A stretch of 64,000 nt of DNA from Dactylonectria macrodidyma (taxonomy: Eukaryota; Ascomycota; Sordariomycetes; Hypocreales; Nectriaceae). Each line of letters opens with the position of its first letter. Within the stretch, counting starts at the first letter, position 1. The notes below the pieces were generated by a model that saw only the letters and a program-made list of their open reading frames with translations, was not told where the DNA came from and searched no databases. The DNA lies in assembly GCA_020744425.1 (NCBI GenBank), contig JAGMUV010000026.1:744001-808000 (forward strand), read 5' to 3'. Positions 21,862 to 31,582 of the stretch are shown piece by piece. The translations under genes and the position numbers were made by a program.

Positions 21862-23945
21862 ATCCCTTTGCATCTGCTAAGGCAGCCCGCATGAGTCGGC
21901 CCACAGTTTTCCCGGTTTTGGACCACTAGACGGCCTAGAATGATAGATACATTGATTAGCACCTAAATTTGGTTGCGATAGAAGTACCAGCAAGCCTGCT
22001 GGGTACAAATTGCTATATACTGCAAGCAGCCCGAACTTGTCATCGTCGGCCGCCTTCGATTGAGCTGACTTGGCTGTGCCGCCCTTAGAGGCACCCGACC
22101 CTGCCGGGGCTCATTGAATCTGATCCCTTTACAGCCGAGGCAGCTAGATTTTTTCCCTCTTGAGACTCTTTTATGCTGTATTGTAGGCGTAAATGTGTCG
22201 CCGGACCGATATCTCTGCCTCGAGGCTGCGGTAGCTGTGTAAGTGCGGATGAGGTCATCACAGATGCGTTGCCTCCACGCTGTCTGTGACTCAATTCGCG
22301 GCCAATTAGGGTCTCCGTGGAATTGAAGAAGGTAGCTGTTGACGAGTGCAGTCTCGAGGAGGAAGCACCATGCAATAACCCGCCAAGCGCCCTTATAAAC
22401 ACGATGATCCATTCCCAGCTTTGCTCGTAGTTGATCGCCAATATCGACCGCGCCCATGTGATCGTTGTAGTCAGTCGCGATAGACGGCTGCCAAACCTTT
22501 AGCACAGGGTGCGCACCAAAAAAGTGCTTGATTTGCCGTGCCCGGGCTTGTGTTGATGTCGGCCGCCGGCGGATGCGTTGTTCGATCTCGTGCCCTGTGT
22601 ATACCGTTGATAATAGTAGCACTAGGGCGTTATCTTTCCATGCGATTTGATTCACCTGCGGCTTCAAGAGACAGATTATTAAGGGAAATACTAAGAGATA
22701 TGTCATACAGAACGCTGACCTGATCGTCCAGCGTGGGAACTGTCACTAGGCCATTCTACTGCCAAGGCAGCTTGCCTTTCCGATCCTGGGCCTTTAATAG
22801 CATAAGAGGCCTATACAGACCACAGTTAGTGCGGCAGGTGCCCGTGGCCCCGATGCCTCGCTTCCTGAGGACTCGGAAGAGCTTAGGCGAGCAAAAGAGG
22901 TTATCTAAGAAGACGTGGTATGTGGCATCCGGCAGCTGATTAACTAGGGCAATAACCACGCTTTGTGTCGGGTTGAGGGTCGCTTTAGGCGGCCCTGGTC
23001 TCTGTGATAGTCGCTTGCTCACAGGACCGAGGGTTGTGAAAGGCGTGTGCCAAATCCAACGCAGGAAATAGCCTCGTTGTGCCACAACCCAAACCTTGAA
23101 GCCCGTTGGAGTCGGCTTGGTCTTAATGGTGACTGTCTCTCGTGCCCTCCCTGTGAAGCCGATGATGCCCTCATCTATAACGATATGTGTGCCCGGTTGG
23201 AAGAGCTTTGTAGACGCCTGCTGTATCAGCTGAGACCACTCATCAACCTTCTTAAAGTTCTTCGCGATGCCGTCATCTGCATCAATTGGGGCGGTCGTAT
23301 CGTATGGTCGGAGGCGGCGATAGAGGAGTTGAAATCGGTCAAAAGTCATGAATTTAACGATAGGATGCTTTGGCTGTATTGAGTCTTCTTCTGAGGTCTT
23401 CCAGTGGTCCCTGACTGCAATTTCCTTATGAAGACCTATGTAAATAACGATTCCAAGCCATAGGAAGACTTCAGCGGCAGACAGAGGTCTTGGTGCTTGT
23501 CCGGGCTCGAAACTGGCTGTCATTGCTGTATTCGAGTAGCTGACCCATCTCTCAACTAGCATTTCAGGTAGAAAGAGCTGGAAAAGTGACAACGGCGTTG
23601 AAGGAAGGGTTGCGATAACAGGGCTGCGTTGAGAGATGCAAAAAGGCTTGAAGTTATAGCCACGTTGTGATGTAGGCGGCACATCCGGCCGGCAGGTGTT
23701 ATCAGCTGCCTGTTCCTGTTAGCATTCATCTAGGCAGATATCAAGCTCTTCGTCAAAAGGGTTTGCAGCTAGGCTGTGCTTTGCTGTATCCATTGGAGTA
23801 GTTAATTAATTGCGTACATAGTAATTTTGGTGGTGTTGATTCTGAAGATACTGATGTAACGAGTATGTCACTCAGCTCGGGCGCGAAAAGCGGGGATAAA
23901 AGTGGGTCAGAAATATGCGGGCTGCCTTAGCAGTCGCAAAGGGAT
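21862..23945 (-). mobile_element. piggyBac-like DNA transposon (copy 1)
   Basis: The ends are imperfect inverted repeats. The left end reads atccctttgc, then tgctaaggcagcccgcat, from 21862. The right end is the complement, ending gcaaagggat at 23945. A DDE_Tnp_1_7-type transposase gene lies between them on the reverse strand. The flanks do not show the TTAA duplication usual for piggyBac; only an AT could be shared. The true outer boundary is therefore uncertain. Confidence 0.7.
21963..23793 (-). pseudogene. piggyBac-like transposase, copy 1 (two premature stops)
   Basis: From an ATG at 23793 the frame meets a TAA at 23719-23721, then is open from there to a TAG just after KGKLPWQ near 22757. 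An intron (gtcagc...gccgcag) follows, and the second exon begins VNQIAWKDNALVLLLSTVY and ends at 21963. The three catalytic aspartates are visible: HIVIDEGIIGF, HVFLDNLFCSP, and the pair in YNDHMGAVDIGDQL. The tail has a Cys-rich segment (CLGCKG...CWYFY) like the piggyBac C-terminal cysteine domain. The intron position equals that of copy 2. The two stops probably inactivate it, but the catalytic core is otherwise complete. Confidence 0.8.
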
Positions 23946-24820
23946 GAAGCACCCGTTGGGTGGCAGCAAGCAGCGCGAGATATGCTCGGCTGGATGAGCA
24001 TCCCGACGTGCGCTGGGATGCGGGTTGCGCTCAGGGATGAAGCGGCCATGCAAGGCAAAGACACACAAGCGCAAGAAGTGCCTCGCAGTGTGGCACGCAA
24101 GGAGGCTTGTCAAGGGATGAGCGACGGGGAACACTTGGATAGGGGTAGATGGGGAGGTATTTGCGATGGTGGAAAGGGAGCAGTTGGTGCGGCGTTTGCT
24201 GCGATGGGGAGGTGAGGTAAACTGGTCAAGGGCGCCAGACACTTCAAAATTTCGGATTAAGGCTTCAGAGGCAGGTTTAGAGTCGATTGGGGCGGTTAGC
24301 GTTTTGACTTGCCCCGCGAGTTACGGGTATGGACAACACAGCCCTCCAACGGGACGGGGAAGCTGAACCCTTTCCTCAAACCGAGCCTTTGAGTTTCGAT
24401 CGACTGACCTCTAGGTGCCGTGGATATGCTATCGTCTACTCATATGACGTGAAAGGTCTAGGAGTCTTAGTCCTCCTGTTGGAGATGCTTCTTGTTAAAG
24501 ATGGTCATACCCCTCACGGTCGCCCTCATCTTCATCATCCTCAGCGTAGTCCGGGAAGCCATCCTCAAGCGGCCTCTCTAATGCCTCACGTTTCTACCCA
24601 TCATCTATCTTACCACCCCCTATCACATCCTCACTTGCCAAACTCCTCATCCACTAGGAAACACTTATCTAGCACCGTCTGTAGTGCCCTACCTCCTTGA
24701 GTGCGGGAAGGCACATTGGATGTAGCCGCCCACAAGAACGTCAATACATTGAGGGACCTTAAAAAGCCGCCACAGCTAATTTTCTATGTATCTAATTCAG
24801 CCACTTCTTACATCATAGAC
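23946..24820. other. Spacer between two piggyBac-like elements
   Basis: No supported gene. A gggatga(agc) motif recurs at about 23941, 24034 and 24114. The left end of piggyBac-like copy 2 should lie here but was not located. Confidence 0.35.
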
Positions 24821-25429
24821 ATGACACCCCAATTGAGCGTCAATGGCCTTGAACAACGCCGCCGCGGCGGCCACAGCAGCAGCGGCAGGAGCAGCCGGGT
24901 CAACAAGGAAGCTAGATATCTAATGCAGCTACAGGTATCTAGGAGCCGCCGTGAGCAAGACGCCGATAGCACCTACAGACCAGATATCAAGCCTACAGAC
25001 GCCGTAGGCAGCCAATTTGAACCGTTTAACGTCCCGGACCGCGATTTCCTTGTACGGCAGCCACTGCCACCAACGCCCCTACAGCTATTTCAACAATTTC
25101 TTTCTGAGCAGCTAGTTGAACAATTGATCCGCTATACTAATGAGGCTCCGGCCCCAGAGCCGGGTCCAGGCCCGGCTATTCAATCCGGCAGATATGATCG
25201 TCAGAATCGTTGGAAATCAACGTCCGTTGTAGAGGTGTATATCTGGCTAGGCATCTTGAGATATATGACCTTACATAAGGAATATCGATATCAGGACCAT
25301 TGGAAGGCCTCAACAGCAGATAATTGGGTTCCTAATCATCCAATTATACAGCTCATGACCTTTGACCGTTTTTCCTTGCTGAAAAGACGACTACGAATTT
25401 ACGATCCGGATTGCATTGAAATAGCTATG

Positions 25430-25897
25430 TGTCAGGGCTGGTTACACACAAGGGAGTGAAGAGGGCAGACACGCTGCAAGATAGCAGCTAGCTAGTAGGA
25501 ATGATGCTGGTGACTGTATTGATCTCTGACCCCCCTTTTTGCCTTCTTCCTCTAGTAGCTCTTCTTATAGCCAGGTCTAGTAGCCCTCCTTCCAATACCC
25601 TAGCTAGCTAGCTGTAGCTTAGCTGCTTAGGTCTAGCTAGTTTGATTGGTCTTCTTAATCCTGAGACTCCGGCCCGGCCGGGTCTCTCGTAACCCGGTCG
25701 GAGCTCTCGGATCCGGCCGGTTGCGCTTAGCCCGTGTTCCATAACTCCCTCAGCCACTTGCTAGCTGGAAGCTAGCTGTGGCAAACCTGCGACATAGCTG
25801 CGACCTTGTGGCTGTTAGGCGCGGCCGCCACTGTGTGACGGTGGATTTCTGCAGTTAGGGCCCCATAGACCCTTCTTGTGGCTTTTGGCCTCTGACA
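25430..25897. mobile_element. Solo LTR, 468 bp, with 5-bp target duplication
   Basis: The sequence starts tgtcagggctgg and ends ggcctctgaca, the TG...CA ends of an LTR. It is flanked by ctatg at 25425-25429 and 25898-25902. Removing it rejoins the piggyBac-like reading frame. The interior is rich in ctagctag-type units and codes for nothing. It is the product of recombination between two LTRs. The superfamily cannot be assigned from an LTR alone. Confidence 0.88.
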
Positions 25898-25991
25898 CTA
25901 TGCCGGCCCCGTTCAACAAGGTCAATGAATGGTCCTATTATATGATGGAAACAGCCGTCCGCCTCGTTGAAATTGGTAGTATTATTGGGGT

Positions 25992-28733
25992 CAGTGCTGC
26001 ATAGACACGCTATGAAACTGAAACTGGGGTGAGTTTCAGTTTCATGAAACCGGACGCCAGTATAGTTTCGGTTTCATATGAAACCGGTTTCAGTTTCATA
26101 TGAATCAATATCTAATTCCTTTGTTTTTCCCCCCTTTCTTTGGCAAGCTCGGAGCCGATGTACACCTTACCACTAGGCACCTCAAAGATGTCTGGCATTG
26201 CCTGCCTACCTATGCTTCCAATTCGCTAGGCTCGCCATCGCTTTCTTCCCCCTTGCCCATCTCTATATCTTCTTGGAGTATCCTTACAGCCGCGTCGATA
26301 TCATCCGCTCCCCTAAACACCCCTGCAAGAAGCGGCCTGCTTTTTCCCTTTGGAACACTTATCCAGCTTTTAATGCACTCACATGCCTCTACCATTTTGG
26401 CAGACATGCTACTTCTATCCCATGTAACCTGCCGTCTTGCGCCTGAGAAAATTCGCTCTGCTTCCGTAGACATCGGAGGGATGCAGAATATGTCAATGGC
26501 CATACGGCAGAGGAGGGGAAAATTCTCTCGCTGGGTCGGTTCAAGCCACCACTGCAAGGCCGTTTGTTGTCCAATCCCAACTTGTGAGCCCTGCGAAGTA
26601 TCGTCAAAACCTGGCCATTAGGTAGAAGGCTTCAAATTACTTACATAAATAAAGCGGTCGAATTCATCCTTCACCTCGCTCGCTGTGCTGTACACCTTCT
26701 GCCTCCAGCGATCGAACTCGTCGAGTTCTTGCCCTTTCTCCTGTTGTTGATCTTGGAGCTGGTAGCTCTTGTACTCTGTGGACCAAATCTTTCTGACAGA
26801 CTTGACGGCATTGCTAACCCACGCTGGGTTTCTCTTCCACTGCTCACTCAGATAGCTCTTTCGGAGTGCTGGGTGGAGGAGAATACCGGCCACGTACACG
26901 GGGGCCTGTTCGGTAAGCTGGTAATACTTCTCGAACTTTAGCCAAGCCACGTGAAAGCGAGCGTAGAAGCGTGGGTTACTGAAAGCCTTGTCTTTAGCCT
27001 GCGTGAAGTGATGATGGAGGAAATCCATATGAAATAGAACTTCATCGAGTGTGTTCTCCCGGCCTTGGCGTACCGAGATCTGGTGAAATGGTTGTAGAAA
27101 CGCATGGATGTCTCGGAGCTCGTTCCAGTCGTTGTGGTCCAGCGCATCTTTCTCGACCTTGGCATGATTTTCTTGAATCCAATCCATGAACTTTGCCCGC
27201 CTCTCAATTGCCACGTCAATAAGACGAAACCATGAATTCCAGCGTGTATCATTGTCCCTCGGCAAGGCCCTGCCAATCTTGGCCTTGAAGTCGTTGCAGA
27301 TGCTAGTAGAGCTCCTTGAATACATGCACAAGTTGTGGAGCTTCCCCAGAACATTAAACTCCCGCCATTCCTCGGTGGCTTGTGCCTTCGTAATGACGCC
27401 CCCCTCTTCTTTTTCGAATAGCCTGCACAGTCGCTCATACGCCTCATCAATCCCCTCTTGCTCATCCTCCTGAATCTTCTTTGCCTTACTCCGAAAGAGG
27501 AAGGCTTGAACGATGAGGTTCATGATGTGGCCACTGCAGCGTAGTCGCCTGGCAACCGGATCTAAACCATCAATCTCTTTTGCGATATCGTCAAGCATAG
27601 TATCGTTGGCATCGTGATTATCCATCGTAAAGTAGCCAACCTTTCCGCTGAGGTCGTACTCTTCGACAACATCCAGGAAAGCCTTGGCTTGCAATTTCCC
27701 GTTGTGGCTTCCTTTGAACTCGCGCAGTGACAATAACGCTTGAGCGACTTCTCTCGTCTCCGCATCTACAAAATGGACCACGATTGCCTGGTATGCCGCC
27801 TTCTGTTCCGATGAGGTCCACATGTCAATGGTGAAGTGGACCATGGATGAGAGAGAATTATGAAGCTTCTTGACGAGGCTTGTTTGTGTTGAGCGAAAGT
27901 CTTTTCGAGAAGCTTCGGCACCGCACTGCGGCTGCGTAGGAGGACGTCCCGGGCCATATAGTTACAGGAGAGTATAACAGCATGAAACTCGGGGTATTCG
28001 ATGAATGTGTGGGCGATATTGCGAACCGCAAGAAGCCTGGCGAGTGCTTCCTCGAATGCAGGAATATTAATAGCGTTTGCCAAATATTTTTCCTCATTAA
28101 GGTCTCGATTGGCTTGACGTTCCTCCTGGCTTCCAAACAAATCCGTAATGGTGCCATGTTGCCGCTTCTTCAGATCCGACCTTTCTACAGGCTCGATAAC
28201 CCGGATGCCATGAAAGTCCCGCAGGTGCTTGCGGGCTCGGCTCAGGTTCGTCGTTACCGAATTAGGCTTTTTCGTGGAGTCGCAGTGCTTGCAGTACCAA
28301 ATTTCGTGGTATGAGGTATCGCGAGCTTTCTCTCCTCTCTCTTCATAAGGGTCACGCGCCTCGTTCCAAGTGCTTTTGTTTGTACGGCCTTTGGCGCGCT
28401 TGCCAGCCCGATCAGAAGGAGAACGATGCAATGCGCGCTTAGCGGGAACGGGAGAGTCAGGCGAAGCAGGTCCCAAGACCTCGTCAGAAGGCTCCGATAA
28501 CAAGGGAGCGGGCGAAGCTGATGACATATTTACTGTTAGCAAGTTTCTAACTGCGTTGAAGGCATTTGGTTTGCGAAATTTCTTGGTTAAGTGCTAAGAT
28601 ATTTGGGTCTCATCGGGCGTATATGAAACATATGAAACTGGGAGAGTTACAGTTTCGTATGAAACCGGGTCCAGGGACTGTTTCAGTTTCATATGAAACA
28701 GTATGAAACAACACGCGTGGCTATGCAGCACTG
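25992..28733 (-). mobile_element. hAT DNA transposon (hAT-2)
   Basis: The ends are cagtgctgcatag at 25992 and its complement ctatgcagcactg ending at 28733. Both are followed inside by subterminal repeats of a tgaaac/gtttca type (26008-26100 and 28620-28715). The reverse-strand transposase gene fills the middle. No 8-bp duplication is seen, because the flanking piggyBac-like gene lost about 400 bp at this point. This fits insertion with, or followed by, a local deletion. Confidence 0.85.
26210..28527 (-). pseudogene. hAT transposase with BED finger, one frameshift from intact
   Basis: Starting at an ATG at 28527, the protein has a BED finger (WYCKHC...HLRDFH) near residues 75-105, then a helical segment. 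A one-base deletion near 27890 shifts the frame. The second frame carries the hAT core: FTIDMWTSSEQKAAYQAIVVHF, YFTMDNHDAND, RRLRCSGHIMNL, RDNDTRWNSW. An intron lies at 26591-26644 (gtaagt...cgcag). The last exon continues GSQVGIGQQTALQWW and holds the dimerisation motif FCIPPMSTEAERIFSGARR, ending at 26210. Apart from the single shift, the gene is full length and could be a recent loss, a cell-to-cell variant, or an assembly error. Confidence 0.85.
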
Positions 28734-29639
28734 GCCTTGGGGCCAGATTTGCAGCTGGCCTACGCCTGATAATAAGGTAGGAAGACTATCCGGCTCTATG
28801 GCTCTAGGAAACCAGGCTCTAGGAAATGCCCTGCTAATGGCTTCTAAGGTCAACCAAATCGCATGGAAGGATAACGCCCTAGTCTTATTTTTATCCACTG
28901 TTTATAAAGGCCCTGAGACGGTCATACGGAAAAGGAAGAGGCCCAATTCAACACAGCCGTATAGCCGTTCGATCAAGCAGAAATTCGGTAGCCACAGCGT
29001 CCTACAGCTATCTCTTCCATCTATAGCTGCCCACTATAACGATAAAATGAACGCTGTTGATATAGCTGATCATTTAAGGTCAAATATGCATTCTGACCAT
29101 CGTCAACGCCGGGGCCCGGCTAGGGCTCTAACGTGGTCCTTCCTCCTTGCAACGGCCCTTGCTAATAGCTTCCTTTTGCAGCTTAAAGGCCGGCCGGCTT
29201 GGACACCCTATAGATCACAGAGCTGTTGGCAACAAGCATTGGTGGACGAGATATTCAAGATACATGGCCAGATAGGCTCATCCAGACAAAGATATCGTGC
29301 TGGAAACACCACCACGCCGTTTGAAGAGCATATCTTTGACAATAGAAAAAAAAAAGGCCCGATGTCTGACCTGTCAGGGTGTTCAAATCGGCCCTAGAAG
29401 TCAGAGTGTTCAACGCCCTAGAAAACAGGGCCCGTTGCAACAGCTAGATGCGAATAGCGTCAACAGCCGGGCCCGACAAAGGGCCCCTAAGAAGATAGGT
29501 ACATCAACAATCTGGGGTTGTCTGACTTGTAATGTAGCTATTTGTAAAAAGCCTAAATGTTGGTACTTCTATCATAGGCAAGAAATGCCTGTTAGCTAAT
29601 GTCACTATTTTTTTTCGCGGTTTTAATTGGATCAGATCC

Positions 29640-30766
29640 ATGTCCGATACATCCAATGTGCCTTCGCGCACTCAAGGAGATAAGGCATCCAACCAGATTG
29701 TACCTTTTGGCACCGCGCACCACCACCATGTCATCTTCTCGAGGTCGCTGGAGGCTCTCTCGGAGACGCTTCGACGTGACACTTACAGCCTAGGCGCTCC
29801 AGGATTCCCCACCGGTCAGGTCTCGACACCCAACCCTCACCTATTAGCCTCAACCCGACATTCCTGTATCTACTGGGCTGATCATCTCGGTGATTCAAAA
29901 CCCGCGGAGAGGATGGGTGACAACAGGGATCTACAGGACGACAGCGTCATCCATAGCTTCGTTCAAAAGAAGTATTTGTACTGGCTAGAATCTCTCAGAC
30001 TGTTACGAAGTATGTCGGAAGGAGTCATAGCAGTGCAGAAGCTCGAGGCTATAGTAGTGTGTTGCTCTGAATTGATGCACTCTTGAGACGGCCTGACATA
30101 TCTGTAGAGAAGTACGGAATCACGACAACTCACGGAACTACTTCAAGATGCGCGCCGCTTTATTCTTTCTCATAAGGCGGCCATAGAGATTGCTCCGCTG
30201 CAGGTCTATGCATCAGCCCTCGTGTTAGTCCCACCCGCAGCCTAGTCAGAGAGCTTTTCAAGAAAGAAGAGCCAGGTTGGATCACATTAAAGCCGAGCAT
30301 GGGATCAGACTGGAATGCTTGCCTGCAGACGCTCGAGGGCCATGGCAATGTGGTGAACTCGGTCATGTTCTCAGCGGATGGCCAGCGGCTCACATCAGGT
30401 TCGGACGATTACACAATCAAGATCTGGGATGCAGCAACAGGCGCGTGCCTGCAGACGCTCGAGGTCGGGAGAACATTAGCTCACCTTTCATTAGATCCGA
30501 TGACTGACTCTCGTCTCTCTACTGACATCGGATTTCTCGACCTGGATATATTGCCTGCCATCGATAATCAGTTAACTGAAACTGCTTCACGAGGTGGAAG
30601 CCACTCTGGTTACGGTATAAGTACTGATGGTATGTGGATTGTGAAAGATGGAAGGAGTATGCTTTGGCTACCTCCGGAGTATCGAGCCTCCGCGTGGGCT
30701 TTAGTGGAATTGACAGTCGCTATCGGCTGCCGTTTAGGCCGTGTGCTAGTGATGAAGTTCTCTTAG
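29640..30766 (+). pseudogene. NACHT-WD40 (NWD, HET-E-like) NLR, truncated C-terminal part
   Basis: The frame contains the linker found between NACHT and WD40 in fungal NWD proteins: FSRSLEALSETLRRDTYSLGA, CIYWADHL, and FVQKKYLYWLESLRLLRSMSE. A probable intron (gtgtgt at 30056 to ctgtag at 30105) follows. The next exon has LLQDARRFILSHKAAIEIAP, then a one-base frameshift near 30222, then LVRELFKKEEPGWI. One WD40 repeat is visible (CLQTLEGHGNVVNSVMFSADG...SDDYTIKIWD) and the start of a second, followed directly by the NWD C-terminal tail (GYGISTDGMWIVKDG). NWD genes usually carry many near-identical WD repeats, so this array has shrunk to one. The NACHT and N-terminal effector domains are absent. 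This is the carcass of an incompatibility-type immune receptor. Confidence 0.8.
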
Positions 30767-30867
30767 GGCGTACGCAGGTACGATTACCGCCCTGGCTACA
30801 AGCAGACTGTCCTGGTTGTCGGCAGGAATCTGCGCTGTTCGGTGCAGCGCTGCCGCCAAGTTAAGTC

Positions 30868-30965
30868 AAGGTAGCCCCCCCCCCCCAACTTGACTTGCTT
30901 GACTCCTCACGAACCCCAACTTACTTGAACTTGACTTACTTGATTCAACTTGACACCTTGACCTA
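30868..30965. repeat. C-tract and acttgacttgcttgac-type repeats
   Basis: A run of about 13 C (30877-30889) is followed by imperfect copies of acttgactt(g/a)ctt. A similar cluster in the other orientation lies at 1.90-2.02 kb. It sits between two NLR fragments of opposite orientation and may mark a degraded transposon end or a rearrangement joint. Confidence 0.4.
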
Positions 30966-31013
30966 ATGTGATAGTAAGAGTAGCTTTCTGACCCGAATTG
31001 ACCCTATTCACAA

Positions 31014-31140
31014 AGTAGATGACACCTTCTCGAAGAGTCAGGAAAGAACCGCAGGATCTGATGATTTCTTCCAAGTCGTCCTGGTCGAGATCCTCAAGCG
31101 ACTCAACAAGAACCTTCAACTCGTCTAAGGTGATACGTCG
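31014..31140 (-). pseudogene. NLR fragment (region after the NACHT domain)
   Basis: The reverse strand reads ITLDELKVLVESLEDLD, then IIRSCGSFLTLREGVIYFV, the motif that closes the NACHT module in fungal NWD receptors (CGSFLTLRE..IYFVHQSAKD). The match stops at IYFV near 31014. It lies back to back with the C-terminal NWD remnant at 29.64-30.77 kb. In an intact gene the two pieces would be neighbours in one orientation, so an inversion or two separate genes is implied. Confidence 0.65.
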
Positions 31141-31582
31141 GTACCATCCCCCACCACTTAAAGAATCACACCACTTAAAGCATAACGTACATCATCAGTG
31201 AGTGGATCAAATCAGTGAGCGGATCAAAAATCCCTCAGTCTCTCTTCTTTTCATTCAAACACGTATTTCTCAACCACCAAACATGTCACAATCAAATAAA
31301 GAGGCAAATATTCTTCTTGCTCTTCACGCTCTTCAAAATGACCAAAACTTAGCCCTCCGTCGCGCTGCAAAGATCTACAAAGCCCCATACAGTTCACTAT
31401 GGCGCCGGTATCATGGCATTCCTGCTCGATGCGACATTGTTCCGAAATCACGTAAACTATCCGATCTAGAGGGAAATATTGTCATTCAGTTCATCCTAGA
31501 CCTAGATCCGCGAGGGTTTCCCCCACGACTGCGTAGTGTTGAAGAAATGGCCAACCGACTGCTTGCCGACCGCGATGAGTTA

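Larger units (their letters stand above)
24821..29597 (+). pseudogene. piggyBac-like transposase, copy 2, broken by two insertions
   Basis: The first part (24821-25429) begins at an ATG and encodes the N-terminal region, including PTPLQLFQQFLSEQLVE, VYIWLGILRYMTLHKEYRY and LMTFDRFSLLKRRLRIYD. A solo LTR interrupts it at 25430-25897, and the frame resumes exactly after the 5-bp duplication (APFNKVNEW). At 25991 it is broken again by a hAT. After the hAT (from 28734) the gene restarts at PWGQICSWPTPDNK, an intron follows, then VNQIAWKDNALVLFLS. By comparison with copy 1, about 130 residues, including the first two catalytic Asp, are missing at the hAT. A +1 shift in an A-run near 29350 moves the Cys-rich tail (CLTCQG...CWYFYH) to another frame, ending at 29597. 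It is dead. Confidence 0.8.
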
